From Fibrobacteria bacterium (lineage in GTDB: Bacteria > Fibrobacterota > Fibrobacteria > UBA11236): a stretch of DNA of 64,000 nt. The notes beneath the pieces were generated by a model. It made no database searches. It was not told the origin of the DNA and saw nothing but the letters and a program-made list of their open reading frames with translations. Of this stretch, positions 24,393 to 33,662 are shown piece by piece (the first letter of the stretch is position 1; each line of letters begins with the position of its first letter). A program made the translations under genes and the position numbers. Where the stretch lies: positions 1 to 64,000 of the forward strand of contig JANYDA010000065.1 in the NCBI GenBank assembly GCA_025360005.1, written 5' to 3'.

Positions 24393-25003
24393 CCTTGCTG
24401 CTCGTCCCGGCCGGCATCGGCTTGGCCGTCACCCTGTACGTGAACCGCCCTTTGGAAAAAATCCCCTTCGCATATTCCTCCATTCCGGAAACGCTTGGGG
24501 GGGCCGAAAGCAAAGACGTGCCGGTCACGGATCTGGAATCCGGCATCCTGCTCACCAACCAGATATTCGGGCGCGAATACTCAGGCCCGTCCGGATCGTT
24601 CTTCGTGTCCATCGTCTATTATCCCAACGGGGACGTGAACTTCCACCATCCGGAGGGATGCACGCGCGCCCAGGGCTCCCTCCTCCTGGAGCGCGGCCCT
24701 ATCGCGCTGGAGGGAGGTTGGCCCGGTTCCCGGGGCACCTATTTCCAGATCCGCGATCCGTCGGGCGGCGTGACGCATTTCGCTTATGCGTTCTGTACGC
24801 CCTACCGCGCCATCGGAGACTATATCGGCTTCCGCAAGCACCTGGCGTTGACCAGCCTGCGCCGCGGCCGCACGGCATGCGCGCTGATCCGCATTTCCAT
24901 CCGGGGCGACATGCCGCCGCAGGAGGCGCGGGAAAAATTGCAACGGTTCTGGCGGGCGCTGTCGCCGTACGCATTGAAGGGGTTCGGGGGCGGAGGAGCT
25001 TAA
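24371..25003 (+). CDS. EpsI-family exosortase-associated protein (210 aa)
   Basis: One amino-terminal helix anchors a periplasmic domain with the EpsI signature: HHPEGCTRAQGSLLLERGP resembles the conserved H-P-C region, and FAYAFCTPYRAIGDY the later part. Proteins of this type are encoded next to or fused to exosortases, and probably assist polysaccharide biosynthesis or substrate processing. The start overlaps the exosortase gene by 22 bases, so both are translated together. Length fits. The exact role is unresolved in the literature as far as I know. Confidence 0.85.
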   Translation: MALVRKLALLLVPAGIGLAVTLYVNRPLEKIPFAYSSIPETLGGAESKDVPVTDLESGILLTNQIFGREYSGPSGSFFVSIVYYPNGDVNFHHPEGCTRAQGSLLLERGPIALEGGWPGSRGTYFQIRDPSGGVTHFAYAFCTPYRAIGDYIGFRKHLALTSLRRGRTACALIRISIRGDMPPQEAREKLQRFWRALSPYALKGFGGGGA

Positions 25004-25018
25004 CGGACTTAGGCCGGA

Positions 25019-25828
25019 TCAGGCCAGCATATCCCGCACGCCGGCGAGATGGCGTTCGGTCAGCAAGAAATAATTGACGCTGCGGGCGCCCGGTTGCCAT
25101 TGACGCAACTTGGTCCCATCGAACCAATACACCCGATAGCCTTCCCGCTCGAAGATGCGGAACAACTCGCGGCCCGTGCCGGCCGCATCGTCCGGATCTT
25201 CGTTCACTTCCACGCACCAGGAGGGCAGCCACTTGCGCATGGTTTCCATAGCGCCCCGGATGCAGGGAAGCTCATGCCCTTCGACATCGCACTTGATGAA
25301 GGATATCGGCCGATCCGAAGCGGCGAAGCGGCTGTCCAAGGTGACGGATTTGATGGTCACCTTGCGCAATCCCTGCGTGGCGGATCCGCCTTGCACTATC
25401 TTGGCCATGTAGTAGTTCTCCCCGCCCTTTTCCATGGTGGGGATTTCCATGACCATTTCTTCGCTGCGATCCGAGAAGGCGTAGTTGAGGAGCTTTACGT
25501 TCCGGAGGCCCAGCTTCTTGGCGTTGGAGGAGATGATGGCGAAAGTATCCGGAATGGGTTCCACGGAAGTGACTTGTCCCTGCTCCCCGACCAGGCCGGC
25601 GAGGAACTTCATGTACACGCCGTAGTTCGCGCCTATGTCGATGACGTGTTCGCCGGGTTTCACCAGCTTTTCGATCACGGCGAAATCCTTCTCTTCCTTC
25701 AAATCGAGGTTGCGGAGAAGGTTGAAGTAATGCGTTTTCTTCAGGGGCAGGAGCAAGGCCCGAGGCAGGATCCTCAAGAGGGCGTGCTTGATACCGGCTT
25801 TTACGGAGGATTCGGTCACGGGCTCCAA
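25019..25828 (-). CDS. FkbM-family methyltransferase (269 aa)
   Basis: The central domain has a class I SAM motif (VIDIGANYGVYMKFLAG) and FkbM features (SVEPIPDTFAIISSNAK, ISFIKCDVEGHEL). FkbM-like enzymes methylate sugar hydroxyls in secreted polysaccharides. A TTG at 25828 is the frame start; a GTG at 25819 is also possible. It faces the EpsI gene and follows the sugar dehydrogenase gene closely on the minus strand. Its substrate is likely a sugar of the polymer made here. Confidence 0.85.
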   Translation of the reverse strand: MEPVTESSVKAGIKHALLRILPRALLLPLKKTHYFNLLRNLDLKEEKDFAVIEKLVKPGEHVIDIGANYGVYMKFLAGLVGEQGQVTSVEPIPDTFAIISSNAKKLGLRNVKLLNYAFSDRSEEMVMEIPTMEKGGENYYMAKIVQGGSATQGLRKVTIKSVTLDSRFAASDRPISFIKCDVEGHELPCIRGAMETMRKWLPSWCVEVNEDPDDAAGTGRELFRIFEREGYRVYWFDGTKLRQWQPGARSVNYFLLTERHLAGVRDMLA

Positions 25829-25840
25829 GTTACCTAAACC

Positions 25841-27196
25841 TCATTGTGCGGGCAAGGTGGGAAGGCTTTTTCCTGAGGGCGATACCCGGCGCATAGGCCC
25901 TCCGGGAACGGAGTATTCATAGCAGACGCGGAAGCGCTCCGGCGAGCAAATCCGGAAAACCGGTCGGTTACTTCGACGGGATGGGGAAACGAGGCGGGTG
26001 GCCGCGGGGCCCAGATCGGGATGATCCATCCTGTAGATGATGCCATCGAGCGTCACCACGTACACCCGGTTGTCCAAGTCCATGGCGAAGGAGACGATGC
26101 TGCGCGGACAGTTGGCGATCACCTTCAATTGCTGGGATTTCCCGTCCTTCTCCACCAGGCCCCAAACGTTTCCGGTGGTGTATTCCCCGAAGATATAGAC
26201 GCCGTCGAACTGGGAGCCGGGACTGCGGTAACGGTAGCCGCCGATGATGCTTTTCGCCGGGCCGTTGGGCAAGGTGACGAGCGGAAGCGTCAAACCATCC
26301 TTGACGCACGGCTCGCCCGGCACGTAGCAGGAGTCGCCCTCCATGATCCGCCAGCCGAGATTGTCGCCCTTGCGCACCCTATCGATCTCTTCAAACCGGC
26401 TTTCGCCCACGTCTCCCACCCAAAGGTCCCCGGTAGGCGCATCGATGCTCCATTTCCAGGGATTGCGCAGGCCGTAAGCCCAGATCTCCTTGCGGCCGCC
26501 GCCGTTGGCGTAAGGGTTGTCGGCGGGAATGGAATAGGTCGAATCGCCTTTGGCCCCGTCCACATCGATGCGGAGGATCTTCCCCAGATAGCTTTGCAGA
26601 TCCTGGCCGTTCTTATCGTCGCCGCCGTCGCCCATGCCTATGTAAAGGAATCCGTCGGGGCCGAAAGCGATGGTGCCGCCCTTATGGCGAGGCACTACTT
26701 GATCCATGGCCAGGATTGTCCGCGGCGGCGAACCCGATTCCTTCGTCAAGGTGGGGTCGGCTATTCTTTCCTCGATGTAGGTGTACTCCTTGCCGGCATT
26801 GGTGGGAGGATTATAGTCGAGATAGAATTTACGGTTGGACGCGAACTTGGGGTGGAAGGCCAATCCCAACAGTCCCATCTCGGTGAGGCCCTTATGGACG
26901 GAGACGGTAGCGAACAAGGTCTTAGCGTACCCGGAGCCGTTCGGCTGCACCAGCCAGATCTTGGCGTTCTCGGCGCTGTAGTTGCCCTGTTCCACCACGG
27001 CGAAGGAACCCTTGAGGCCCGGAATCTCGGCCATGCAAAGCGAAGCCTCGAACATGTTCTTGCCATTGCTCTCGAAGACAGGCACCAGGGGCACGCCTCC
27101 TGGAATGTCGGCGCAGACGATAGAGACGATGGAGATCAGGGGAAGGATAAAGGCCGCGAACCCGAATCCGGAGGTGCGCGTCAGTCGTCTTTCCAT
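25841..27196 (-). CDS. Secreted PQQ-dependent sugar dehydrogenase-like protein (451 aa)
   Basis: A signal peptide (FAAFILPLISIVSIVCADI) opens the protein. The body is a six-bladed beta-propeller of the GSDH/sorbosone dehydrogenase type with the repeated motif LGLAFHPKF, GGTIAFGPDGFLYIGMGDGG, LGKILRIDVDG, AYGLRNPWKW and IGGYRYRSPG. These bind Ca and, in true enzymes, PQQ. The last 60 residues (from PSRRSNRPVF) are basic and of no known type. Such proteins oxidise sugars in the periplasm, but many homologues bind no cofactor. It sits beside fkbM within an EPS locus and is alone in pathway terms. Confidence 0.82.
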   Translation of the reverse strand: MERRLTRTSGFGFAAFILPLISIVSIVCADIPGGVPLVPVFESNGKNMFEASLCMAEIPGLKGSFAVVEQGNYSAENAKIWLVQPNGSGYAKTLFATVSVHKGLTEMGLLGLAFHPKFASNRKFYLDYNPPTNAGKEYTYIEERIADPTLTKESGSPPRTILAMDQVVPRHKGGTIAFGPDGFLYIGMGDGGDDKNGQDLQSYLGKILRIDVDGAKGDSTYSIPADNPYANGGGRKEIWAYGLRNPWKWSIDAPTGDLWVGDVGESRFEEIDRVRKGDNLGWRIMEGDSCYVPGEPCVKDGLTLPLVTLPNGPAKSIIGGYRYRSPGSQFDGVYIFGEYTTGNVWGLVEKDGKSQQLKVIANCPRSIVSFAMDLDNRVYVVTLDGIIYRMDHPDLGPAATRLVSPSRRSNRPVFRICSPERFRVCYEYSVPGGPMRRVSPSGKSLPTLPAQ

Positions 27197-27307
27197 TGGG
27201 TATCCCGGACAGGGGTGATTGCCGGCGGCACGGCCCGGTGACTATATTACCTTTTCGATCGGGCGCCAGCAATCGTTTCCTTTCCGTCCCTTTTTCATCT
27301 GCTTCCT

Positions 27308-28558
27308 ATGAGTCGAAACCAAACGCCGGGCCGGATCCCGGTCCTGCTCAGCGACGGCACTACGGCTTTCGGAGGCGCGCGGGTGTGCTTCCGCGATCTC
27401 CTGGAAAACCTGGACAAGGAAAAATTCTCGATCATCGCGCTCATGCGCGACCGGCGTGCGGAATTCGGGGCCATCCCGGGCGTCCGCTTTTGCCATTACC
27501 CCTACTTGCTCCAGTACGAGGTGGGGCTGCAACTCCGCAAGCGGCGCTGGCTGCCCGGGAAGCTTGCCTCGGCGCTGTCCTTCCCCGTGCATGCGGTTTT
27601 CCATTTTCTCCCCTATTCCCTCTTTTTGGCCGGCCTATGCCTGCGCCACCGCATCCGCGTCATCCACCTGAACAACCAATTGCTTTCCAACCTTCCCGCG
27701 TTGTGGATCGCCAGAACTCTGGGAATCCGCACCGCGTCGCATCAAAGGGAGTTCCCGCTTCCAAGCAAGGTCTTCAAGAACCGGCTCTGCGATGCGTTGA
27801 TCCACCGCCATGTAGCCGTGTCGGAATGCATCCGTCAGGCCTTGATCGAGGCCGGCATCCCTGCGGCCAAGGTGGAGGTGATATACGACTCGGTGGACTT
27901 CCATAAGCTCTCGGAAGCGAAAAGAGACAAGGATAAGGATACGTCTGCGGGCGCGCGGATTTCCTCCGGGCAGGAAATCTGCAAGCTGGGCATGTTCGGC
28001 AGGGTGGTCGGCTGGAAGGGGCAGTTGCAGGTGATCCAGGCGGTGGAAATGGCCGCGCTCCGGAATCCCGGGCTCAAGCTTTACATCGTGGGAAACGCAT
28101 CCGACGCCGACGATGGCTATCTGGAAGCGTGCCGGGACTATTGCCGGACGCGCGGGTTGGAAGGACGGGTGGAATTCACCGGATATATTCCGCGGCCCCA
28201 TTTGCTGATGGCGGAGATGGACGTCATTGTGCACAACTCCGTTTCGCCGGAACCGTTCGGAATGGTGGTGGCCGAGGGCATGGCCTTGGGCAAGCTGGTA
28301 CTGGCCTCGCGGCTGGGCGGGCCCGCCGAGATCATCCAGGACGGGATCAATGGGTATCTGGTCAACCCGTTGGATGTCGCCGCGATCGCGGAAAAGCTGC
28401 TTTTCCTGGCAAGCGGCCCCCGCGGGTTGCTCGCCGTGAGGCAAGCGGCGGAGGCCACTGTGCGCGAAAAGTTCAACCTGGAAACCCAGGTAGGCAAGGT
28501 AGGCCGGTTGTATCAGGCATTGCTGGCGGGCCCCCGACGCCCGGCAACAAGCTCTTAG
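27308..28558 (+). CDS. Glycosyltransferase, GT4 family (416 aa)
   Basis: Two Rossmann-like halves are visible. The acceptor half contains TAFGGARVCFRDLLENL and the donor half holds GMFGRVVGWKGQLQVIQAVE plus SPEPFGMVVAEGMALGK, the typical E-x7-E sugar-nucleotide motif. It is a soluble or membrane-associated retaining transferase that adds a sugar to the lipid-linked repeat. It is the first plus-strand gene after the dehydrogenase pair and ends with a hairpin shared with the convergent GT2. Sugar specificity cannot be read. Confidence 0.9.
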   Translation: MSRNQTPGRIPVLLSDGTTAFGGARVCFRDLLENLDKEKFSIIALMRDRRAEFGAIPGVRFCHYPYLLQYEVGLQLRKRRWLPGKLASALSFPVHAVFHFLPYSLFLAGLCLRHRIRVIHLNNQLLSNLPALWIARTLGIRTASHQREFPLPSKVFKNRLCDALIHRHVAVSECIRQALIEAGIPAAKVEVIYDSVDFHKLSEAKRDKDKDTSAGARISSGQEICKLGMFGRVVGWKGQLQVIQAVEMAALRNPGLKLYIVGNASDADDGYLEACRDYCRTRGLEGRVEFTGYIPRPHLLMAEMDVIVHNSVSPEPFGMVVAEGMALGKLVLASRLGGPAEIIQDGINGYLVNPLDVAAIAEKLLFLASGPRGLLAVRQAAEATVREKFNLETQVGKVGRLYQALLAGPRRPATSS

Positions 28559-28577
28559 CGTCCCCTTTCCAACGAGG

Positions 28578-28597
28578 AGCGCTTGCCGGCTAGCGCT
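28578..28597. terminator. Hairpin at convergent junction
   Basis: AGCGCT (28578-28583) pairs with AGCGCT (28592-28597) around an 8-base loop, between the ends of the GT4 and GT2 genes. There is no T-run, so it would be a weak bidirectional terminator. Confidence 0.35.
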
Positions 28598-29720
28598 TGG
28601 AGGGCTCCCACATACGGATGCGTTCGCCGCGCAGATATTTCATCCAGGCCACCGCAGCGGCCAGGTTCGCTTCGATAAAGAAATAGGCGACCTTGACGGG
28701 AGGGATGCGTTGCAGGGAAGGCCAGATTCCGGCGGCGATAACCGAGGCATAGGCGGCCGCTTGTAAGGAGAGGAAGATGCGCCCCGGCATTTCGCCGAAG
28801 CAGGCCGCCAGCGCGCTCACGGCCAAGAGAAGCAGGAGGAAGACGGGCACCAGCCAGCGCATGAGCTTGTGGCTGAAGAGCTGCCAGGCGAACAGGCCGT
28901 AGCGGAACGGGTTGAGCAGGTCCAGGGTGCGGAAGAACACCGTGATGCCGCGGACCATGGTCCTTACCTTGCGCTGGAACTCGCTCTGGCCCTTGCGGAT
29001 GTTGCGGTAATAACCGATCACCTCGTCATCGGCCACGGCCCGGTAGCCCTTTTTGATCGAGTTGAGAACGGTATTGAAATCGGATTGCAGATCGTCGGCC
29101 CAGTCGCGGCAGACCTCGCTGCGAGCCGCGAAGAAGGATCCGCTCAGGCCCACCAGACTGTTCACCTGGTGCTCCAGGCGGCGCAGCAGCATCTCGTACT
29201 TGACGTACAATCCTTCGCCTATGACTTCCTCATTGTCGTTGACGATGCGATCGGTGGAGCTGACCGCGCCCACGCTTGCGTCGGCGAAGTTGCGCGCCAG
29301 CAGGCGGATGGCGTTCTTATCGAGCATGGTGCCGGTGTCCGTGAAGATCAGTATCTCGCCCGTGGCCTGCTGCACGGCGAGCTTCTGGGCGTATTCCTTG
29401 CCCTTGCGCATGTCGGCGCGCACCAGCTTTACGCCGGGCGTGGCCTTCACGATTCCGTCGGTGCCATCGGTCGAAGCGTCGGAGGCCACGATGATTTCCA
29501 GGTTGGCGGCCGGATATTCCACCTCGCGGGAGTTCCGCAGCTTCCCGGCGATCTTGGCCTCCTCATTATAGGCCGTGATGATGAGCGAGACCCGCGGCTC
29601 GATGTCGGCCTTGGCTATCTCCTTTCTCTTGATCCCCCGCAAGGCGAACAAAAGCAGGGGATAGAGGAAGTAGGAATAAATGCTGAGCAGGAATAATACC
29701 GCCATCAGACCCGTCCACAT
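28590..29720 (-). CDS. Membrane glycosyltransferase, GT2 family (376 aa)
   Basis: An amino-terminal helix (MWTGLMAVLFLLSIYSYF) precedes a GT-A fold with VSLIITAYNEEAKI and the DXD-like region VASDASTDGTDGIV, and FTDTGTMLDKNA as the catalytic DxD area. Further carboxyl helices (about 280-350) anchor the protein. This architecture is that of inner-membrane transferases that build undecaprenyl-linked repeats. I chose ATG 29720, with GGGTGA upstream; the frame is open to 29771, and ATG 29750 is another option. It follows the SGNH gene on the minus strand and belongs to the O-acetylation operon. Confidence 0.87.
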   Translation of the reverse strand: MWTGLMAVLFLLSIYSYFLYPLLLFALRGIKRKEIAKADIEPRVSLIITAYNEEAKIAGKLRNSREVEYPAANLEIIVASDASTDGTDGIVKATPGVKLVRADMRKGKEYAQKLAVQQATGEILIFTDTGTMLDKNAIRLLARNFADASVGAVSSTDRIVNDNEEVIGEGLYVKYEMLLRRLEHQVNSLVGLSGSFFAARSEVCRDWADDLQSDFNTVLNSIKKGYRAVADDEVIGYYRNIRKGQSEFQRKVRTMVRGITVFFRTLDLLNPFRYGLFAWQLFSHKLMRWLVPVFLLLLLAVSALAACFGEMPGRIFLSLQAAAYASVIAAGIWPSLQRIPPVKVAYFFIEANLAAAVAWMKYLRGERIRMWEPSKR

Positions 29721-29780
29721 ATCGTCACCCGACCTTTCCAAGACCATCATAAATAACTCGCGCCGCCGCAAATGGCAATT

Positions 29781-30734
29781 TCATCGCGCCGGGAGGAGTC
29801 CGGATTTTCCCAGCCTTCCGGCGATCTCGGCCGAGAAGACGCCGGCCCCGGCGCTGTTCAGATGATCCGGATCGTTGAAGAGGCTGTCCTGGGCGATGAA
29901 ACCCTGGTAATCCCAGATGGTTGCGCCCCCGGCCGCCGCGGCGATACCTTCCACTTTGCGATAGTAAGCGGCCCGATCGATCCGCTTGGCATCCACGGCC
30001 TGCAAGTACTGCGGGGTGACCGGAAACTTGAGCAACAGGACCGGAACATGGCGCTCCCGCGTCAGGGCCAATATCCGGGATAGGAATTCCAGCATGGTGG
30101 AATCGATGGCTTGCGGATAATTCGGAAAATGGATGCCGGCCCGCTTCCGGCCCGACAAAGGCTTCTCGGTATCCATCGCGAAATTCTCGCTATGCTTCTG
30201 CCAGCCCTTGATCACCTCGGTGCCGCCTCCGGATGCCATGCCCTTGAACTCCTCCCCGTTGCCGATGAAGGGGAAAACCTTGAAGATCCACAGCGCCGCC
30301 GCCGATTTCCCCGTGATCGCCGCCAGCTCCCGCACGGTAATGAAATCGGACCAGTACCAGATGTCGGCGAACTGGCGTTGGCGGTAATTGGAGAAGGTGT
30401 GGAGATCGAGCGGCATGATAATCAGCTTGAGGTCCGGCATTTCCGGCAACGCCCGGCGAAGTTTGTAAAAGGTCTGCTCAATGGTCTCGGAAGGCAAGGC
30501 ATAATTGAAGGAGCCGGGCACCTGGGCCGGGTTGAGATCATAGGCCGCGTGGGAATCCCCGCAAATGAGGATCTCCGCGTGGAGGCCCATGGCTTGGAAT
30601 TGCGATTCGGACTTGGAGACGTTCATCTTGGGGACCACGCGGGTGGCGTAGATCCATTGCAGCGCGCAGAACAACAGCAAGGTGATGCCGCCCGCCGCCG
30701 CCAGCCGCAGGAAAAAACCGCTCTTACCCGCCAT
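29781..30734 (-). CDS. SGNH-like O-acetylation partner protein (317 aa)
   Basis: An amino-terminal membrane anchor (FFLRLAAAGGITLLLFCALQW) leads to a domain with an SGNH-type block I (LICGDSHAAYDL) and the block V pair NDPDHLNSAGAGVF, giving the Ser/Asp/His set. Such proteins work next to an MBOAT transferase, taking the acetyl group across to the sugar in the periplasm, as AlgJ/AlgX or WssH/WssI-type partners do. The MBOAT gene is 19 bases upstream. The ATG at 30734 or the GTG at 30737 may be used. The acceptor sugar is unknown. Confidence 0.82.
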   Translation of the reverse strand: MAGKSGFFLRLAAAGGITLLLFCALQWIYATRVVPKMNVSKSESQFQAMGLHAEILICGDSHAAYDLNPAQVPGSFNYALPSETIEQTFYKLRRALPEMPDLKLIIMPLDLHTFSNYRQRQFADIWYWSDFITVRELAAITGKSAAALWIFKVFPFIGNGEEFKGMASGGGTEVIKGWQKHSENFAMDTEKPLSGRKRAGIHFPNYPQAIDSTMLEFLSRILALTRERHVPVLLLKFPVTPQYLQAVDAKRIDRAAYYRKVEGIAAAAGGATIWDYQGFIAQDSLFNDPDHLNSAGAGVFSAEIAGRLGKSGLLPAR

Positions 30735-30755
30735 CACGCGCCGCTCCGTCTTCCT

Positions 30756-32237
30756 TCAGAACTGGAAATAGATGAAATTCACGTGCTCGTACACGCCGAA
30801 CAAGGCCATTATGAAAAGGCCCGCGCAATAGGCGCCCCAACGCAGGGCGGGCTGGCGCCCGAACCGTTCCTTGAAGCCGGGATGGGCTCCTACCCATTGG
30901 GCCGCCTCCAAAGCCAGGATCCCGGCGCCGCCCAGAGCCACGTCGCCCATGCGCACGTCCTTGAACTGCAGGCCGGAAAGGCCCGAGCCCAGATCCCACC
31001 TTAGCCCTGAAAGGCAATGCGTGAGCACGTACCAGGCATCGGCCAGCGAATCGGCGCGGAAGAAGATCCATCCCGCGCAAACCAGCGCGAAAGTGGTAAG
31101 CACCTGCAAGGCCGCGTGCAGCCCGGGCGCACGCGTCAGCCCCGACAGGAACGCCACGCGCTCACGGACGCGGCGGGTGGCAAGCGCGAAGATAAGGTAG
31201 CAGCCGTGCAAAGCGCCCCAGATCACGAAATTCCAGCTCGCTCCGTGCCATAGGCCGCTCACCAAAAACACCACGAAGAGGTTGAAATACCAGCGCGGCA
31301 CGCCCACGCGGTTGCCGCCCAGGGGGATGTAGAGATAGTCGCGGAACCAGGTGGAGAGCGAGATATGCCATCGGCTCCAGAATTCGGCGATGGAGCGCGA
31401 GCGGTAGGGCCGGTCGAAGTTCTTCATCAATTCAAAGCCCATCACCTTGGCGGCGCCGATGGCGATGTCCGAGTAGCCGGAAAAATCGCAGAAAATCTGG
31501 AACGCGAAAAAGACGGTGGCCAGGGACAGGAAAAAGGCCGAGTACTCGGTGGGATGGCCGTAGACCGTGGCGACCACCTGGGCCAGGCGGTCGGCGATGA
31601 CGATCTTCTTGAACAGTCCCCAGAACATCAGACGTAACCCTTCCGTTACCCTGGAGGGGTCGAAGCGGTGGAATTCCCGGAACTGGTGCAGCAGGTTCTG
31701 CGGCCGCTCGATGGGGCCCGCCACCAGCTGGGGGTAGAACATCACGTACAGGGCGTAGATGCCCAGATGCCTTTCCGCCTTCTGCCTGCCGAAATAGACT
31801 TCGATGACATAGCTCATGCTCTGGAAAGTATGGAAGGACAGCCCGATGGGCAGGATGATGGAGAGGCTGCCGATGGAATAATTCCAGCCGATCAGCCGGG
31901 CCAGCCCCGCCACGTTTCCGTTCAGGAAATTGAAATACTTGAAGAAGGCGAGGATGAGCACCGTGCACGCCAGGCTGCCGATCAGCAGAGCGCGCCGCTT
32001 GCCACCCGTCCCCGGCTCCACGCTTTCCATCCTTTCCATCCTTTCCATCCATAAAGCCGCCGTATAATCGACCAGGATGGTGAGCGCAAGGATGAGGATA
32101 TAGACGGGCACAAACGCCATGTAGAACGCGCAACTGGCGACCAGTAACATGGACCAGCGGTAGGCGTGGGGCAGCAGGAAATAAACGGAAGTGACCACGA
32201 GGAAAAATAGGGCGAATTCCAGAGAGTTGAACAGCAT
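30756..32237 (-). CDS. MBOAT-family O-acyltransferase (493 aa)
   Basis: About ten transmembrane helices carry the AlgI-like signature: HISLSTWFRDYLYIPLGGNR and the active-site His in GLWHGASWNFVIWG. AlgI-like proteins hand acetyl groups from cytoplasmic acetyl-CoA to periplasmic acceptors. The two downstream genes encode the SGNH partner and a GT2, so this is a complete O-acetylation unit for the polymer. It diverges from the O-antigen-ligase gene with about 100 bases between. The amino-terminal MLFNSLEFALFFLVV start is standard for the family. Confidence 0.92.
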   Translation of the reverse strand: MLFNSLEFALFFLVVTSVYFLLPHAYRWSMLLVASCAFYMAFVPVYILILALTILVDYTAALWMERMERMESVEPGTGGKRRALLIGSLACTVLILAFFKYFNFLNGNVAGLARLIGWNYSIGSLSIILPIGLSFHTFQSMSYVIEVYFGRQKAERHLGIYALYVMFYPQLVAGPIERPQNLLHQFREFHRFDPSRVTEGLRLMFWGLFKKIVIADRLAQVVATVYGHPTEYSAFFLSLATVFFAFQIFCDFSGYSDIAIGAAKVMGFELMKNFDRPYRSRSIAEFWSRWHISLSTWFRDYLYIPLGGNRVGVPRWYFNLFVVFLVSGLWHGASWNFVIWGALHGCYLIFALATRRVRERVAFLSGLTRAPGLHAALQVLTTFALVCAGWIFFRADSLADAWYVLTHCLSGLRWDLGSGLSGLQFKDVRMGDVALGGAGILALEAAQWVGAHPGFKERFGRQPALRWGAYCAGLFIMALFGVYEHVNFIYFQF

Positions 32238-32339
32238 GTCGATGGTCTATGTGGAAGCTTGGGGCATAACCGGCGCCAGGCAGAATTTAGTAAGTTTACC
32301 GGGACTTCAGCGGCAGCCCCCTCGGATGCAAGGTACCCC

Positions 32340-33662
32340 GTGAACGTTTACCGCGCCGGTTACTGGACCACTATCGTTTTTTTCCTGGTCGATCTGGGCC
32401 AAGTGCATACCATGGTGCCCGGGCTGCATTTCCTGAAGCTCGGCTTCGTCTCCCAGATCGTCTTGCTGCCCCTGGTCTTCATGGAGATGGGCAAGGTGCG
32501 CTGGCTCAAGCCCATGGCGGTCGCCCGTCTGGTCTTCTTCCTGGGCGTGGTGGTCTGCACGGTCTTCGCCATCAACACGGGCATGGCCAGACGGGTCATC
32601 ACCTCCGAGTTTTTCCGCGTATTCGCGGGCTTCCTGGGCTTCTGCATTTTCGTGCGCACGGGCGACGATCTTAAGCGCATCCATTGGATCCTGATCTGGC
32701 TCAGCCTCGCCACCGCCGCATGGGCCCTCTTGCACGGCGGCCATGGGCCGGGCATGCTGGCGGATGAAAACGATGTGGCCATGGTCTTGGTCATTCTCCT
32801 ACCGTTCTCTTTCCTCAAAATCTACACCGAGTCCAGCCCCAGGAAGATCGCTTTCCTCATCGGCGTCTTCATGATTACCTTGGGCGGCATCGCGGCCACC
32901 CTTTCCCGGGGCGGGATGGTGGGCGCCCTCCCCTCCTTGCTCTTCATCTGGCTCAAGGCCAAGAACAAAATGCGCAACGCGGTCATCATGGCGCTGCTGC
33001 TGCTGGGCGCGGTTTTCACGGCGCCTCCCAGCCTCGTCTCCGAGTTCGTTTCCATCAAGGACACCGACAAGGGCACCGCGGCCAGCCGCCGTTACTTCTG
33101 GCATCTTTCCACCGAGCTGTTCCTGGCGCGTCCCCTCACCGGCGTCGGCCCGGCCTGCTGGTACCACGGCGTATGGTCGGGGATGATCCCCAATCCCGGG
33201 CAAGTCTCCAACATCACTCCCCACTCCGTCTATTTCCAGCTCATCTCCGAGATGGGCATGGTCGGCATCGTCACCTGGGGCGGCTTCATCGTCACCATGT
33301 GCGTGATTCTTTATGGGATGAGAGATTCACGGCTGAACCGGGAGGCCGGCATCCTTATCGCCAAGGCCGCATCGGACCCCATCGTGATACGGGACATCCA
33401 GCGTGAAAGGATGTTTTTCGGCATCTTCTCCTTGGCGGTTGGCATTGGGCTGGTGGGCTTTCTGCTGTCGGGGACCTTTCTCTCGGTGGTCTTCTATCCG
33501 CAGCTCTTCGCGTTGGGGGCCTTGGCCCAGGCGGTACGCACATGCTGGGACAATGATCTTATGATAGCGCTGGCGACCTTGGGCATGCGCAAATCGGCGA
33601 CCATCCCCTCGGGAGCGCGGGCGATAAGAAACTTGCCGGGGGGCGCGGAAGCTCCTGCTTAG
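32340..33662 (+). CDS. O-antigen ligase / Wzy-like polymerase (440 aa)
   Basis: Roughly ten to twelve transmembrane helices with a long periplasmic loop contain the Wzy_C/WaaL motif: the TGVGPACWYHG stretch, and ITPHSVYFQLISEMGMVG, where the His and Glu are conserved. It would polymerise repeats or attach the glycan to a protein or lipid; exosortase loci often contain such a putative O-glycosylation ligase. I chose GTG 32340 with AAGG upstream; a longer frame from TTG 32259 is possible. Hairpins at the stop suggest a single-gene unit. Confidence 0.85.
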   Translation: MNVYRAGYWTTIVFFLVDLGQVHTMVPGLHFLKLGFVSQIVLLPLVFMEMGKVRWLKPMAVARLVFFLGVVVCTVFAINTGMARRVITSEFFRVFAGFLGFCIFVRTGDDLKRIHWILIWLSLATAAWALLHGGHGPGMLADENDVAMVLVILLPFSFLKIYTESSPRKIAFLIGVFMITLGGIAATLSRGGMVGALPSLLFIWLKAKNKMRNAVIMALLLLGAVFTAPPSLVSEFVSIKDTDKGTAASRRYFWHLSTELFLARPLTGVGPACWYHGVWSGMIPNPGQVSNITPHSVYFQLISEMGMVGIVTWGGFIVTMCVILYGMRDSRLNREAGILIAKAASDPIVIRDIQRERMFFGIFSLAVGIGLVGFLLSGTFLSVVFYPQLFALGALAQAVRTCWDNDLMIALATLGMRKSATIPSGARAIRNLPGGAEAPA

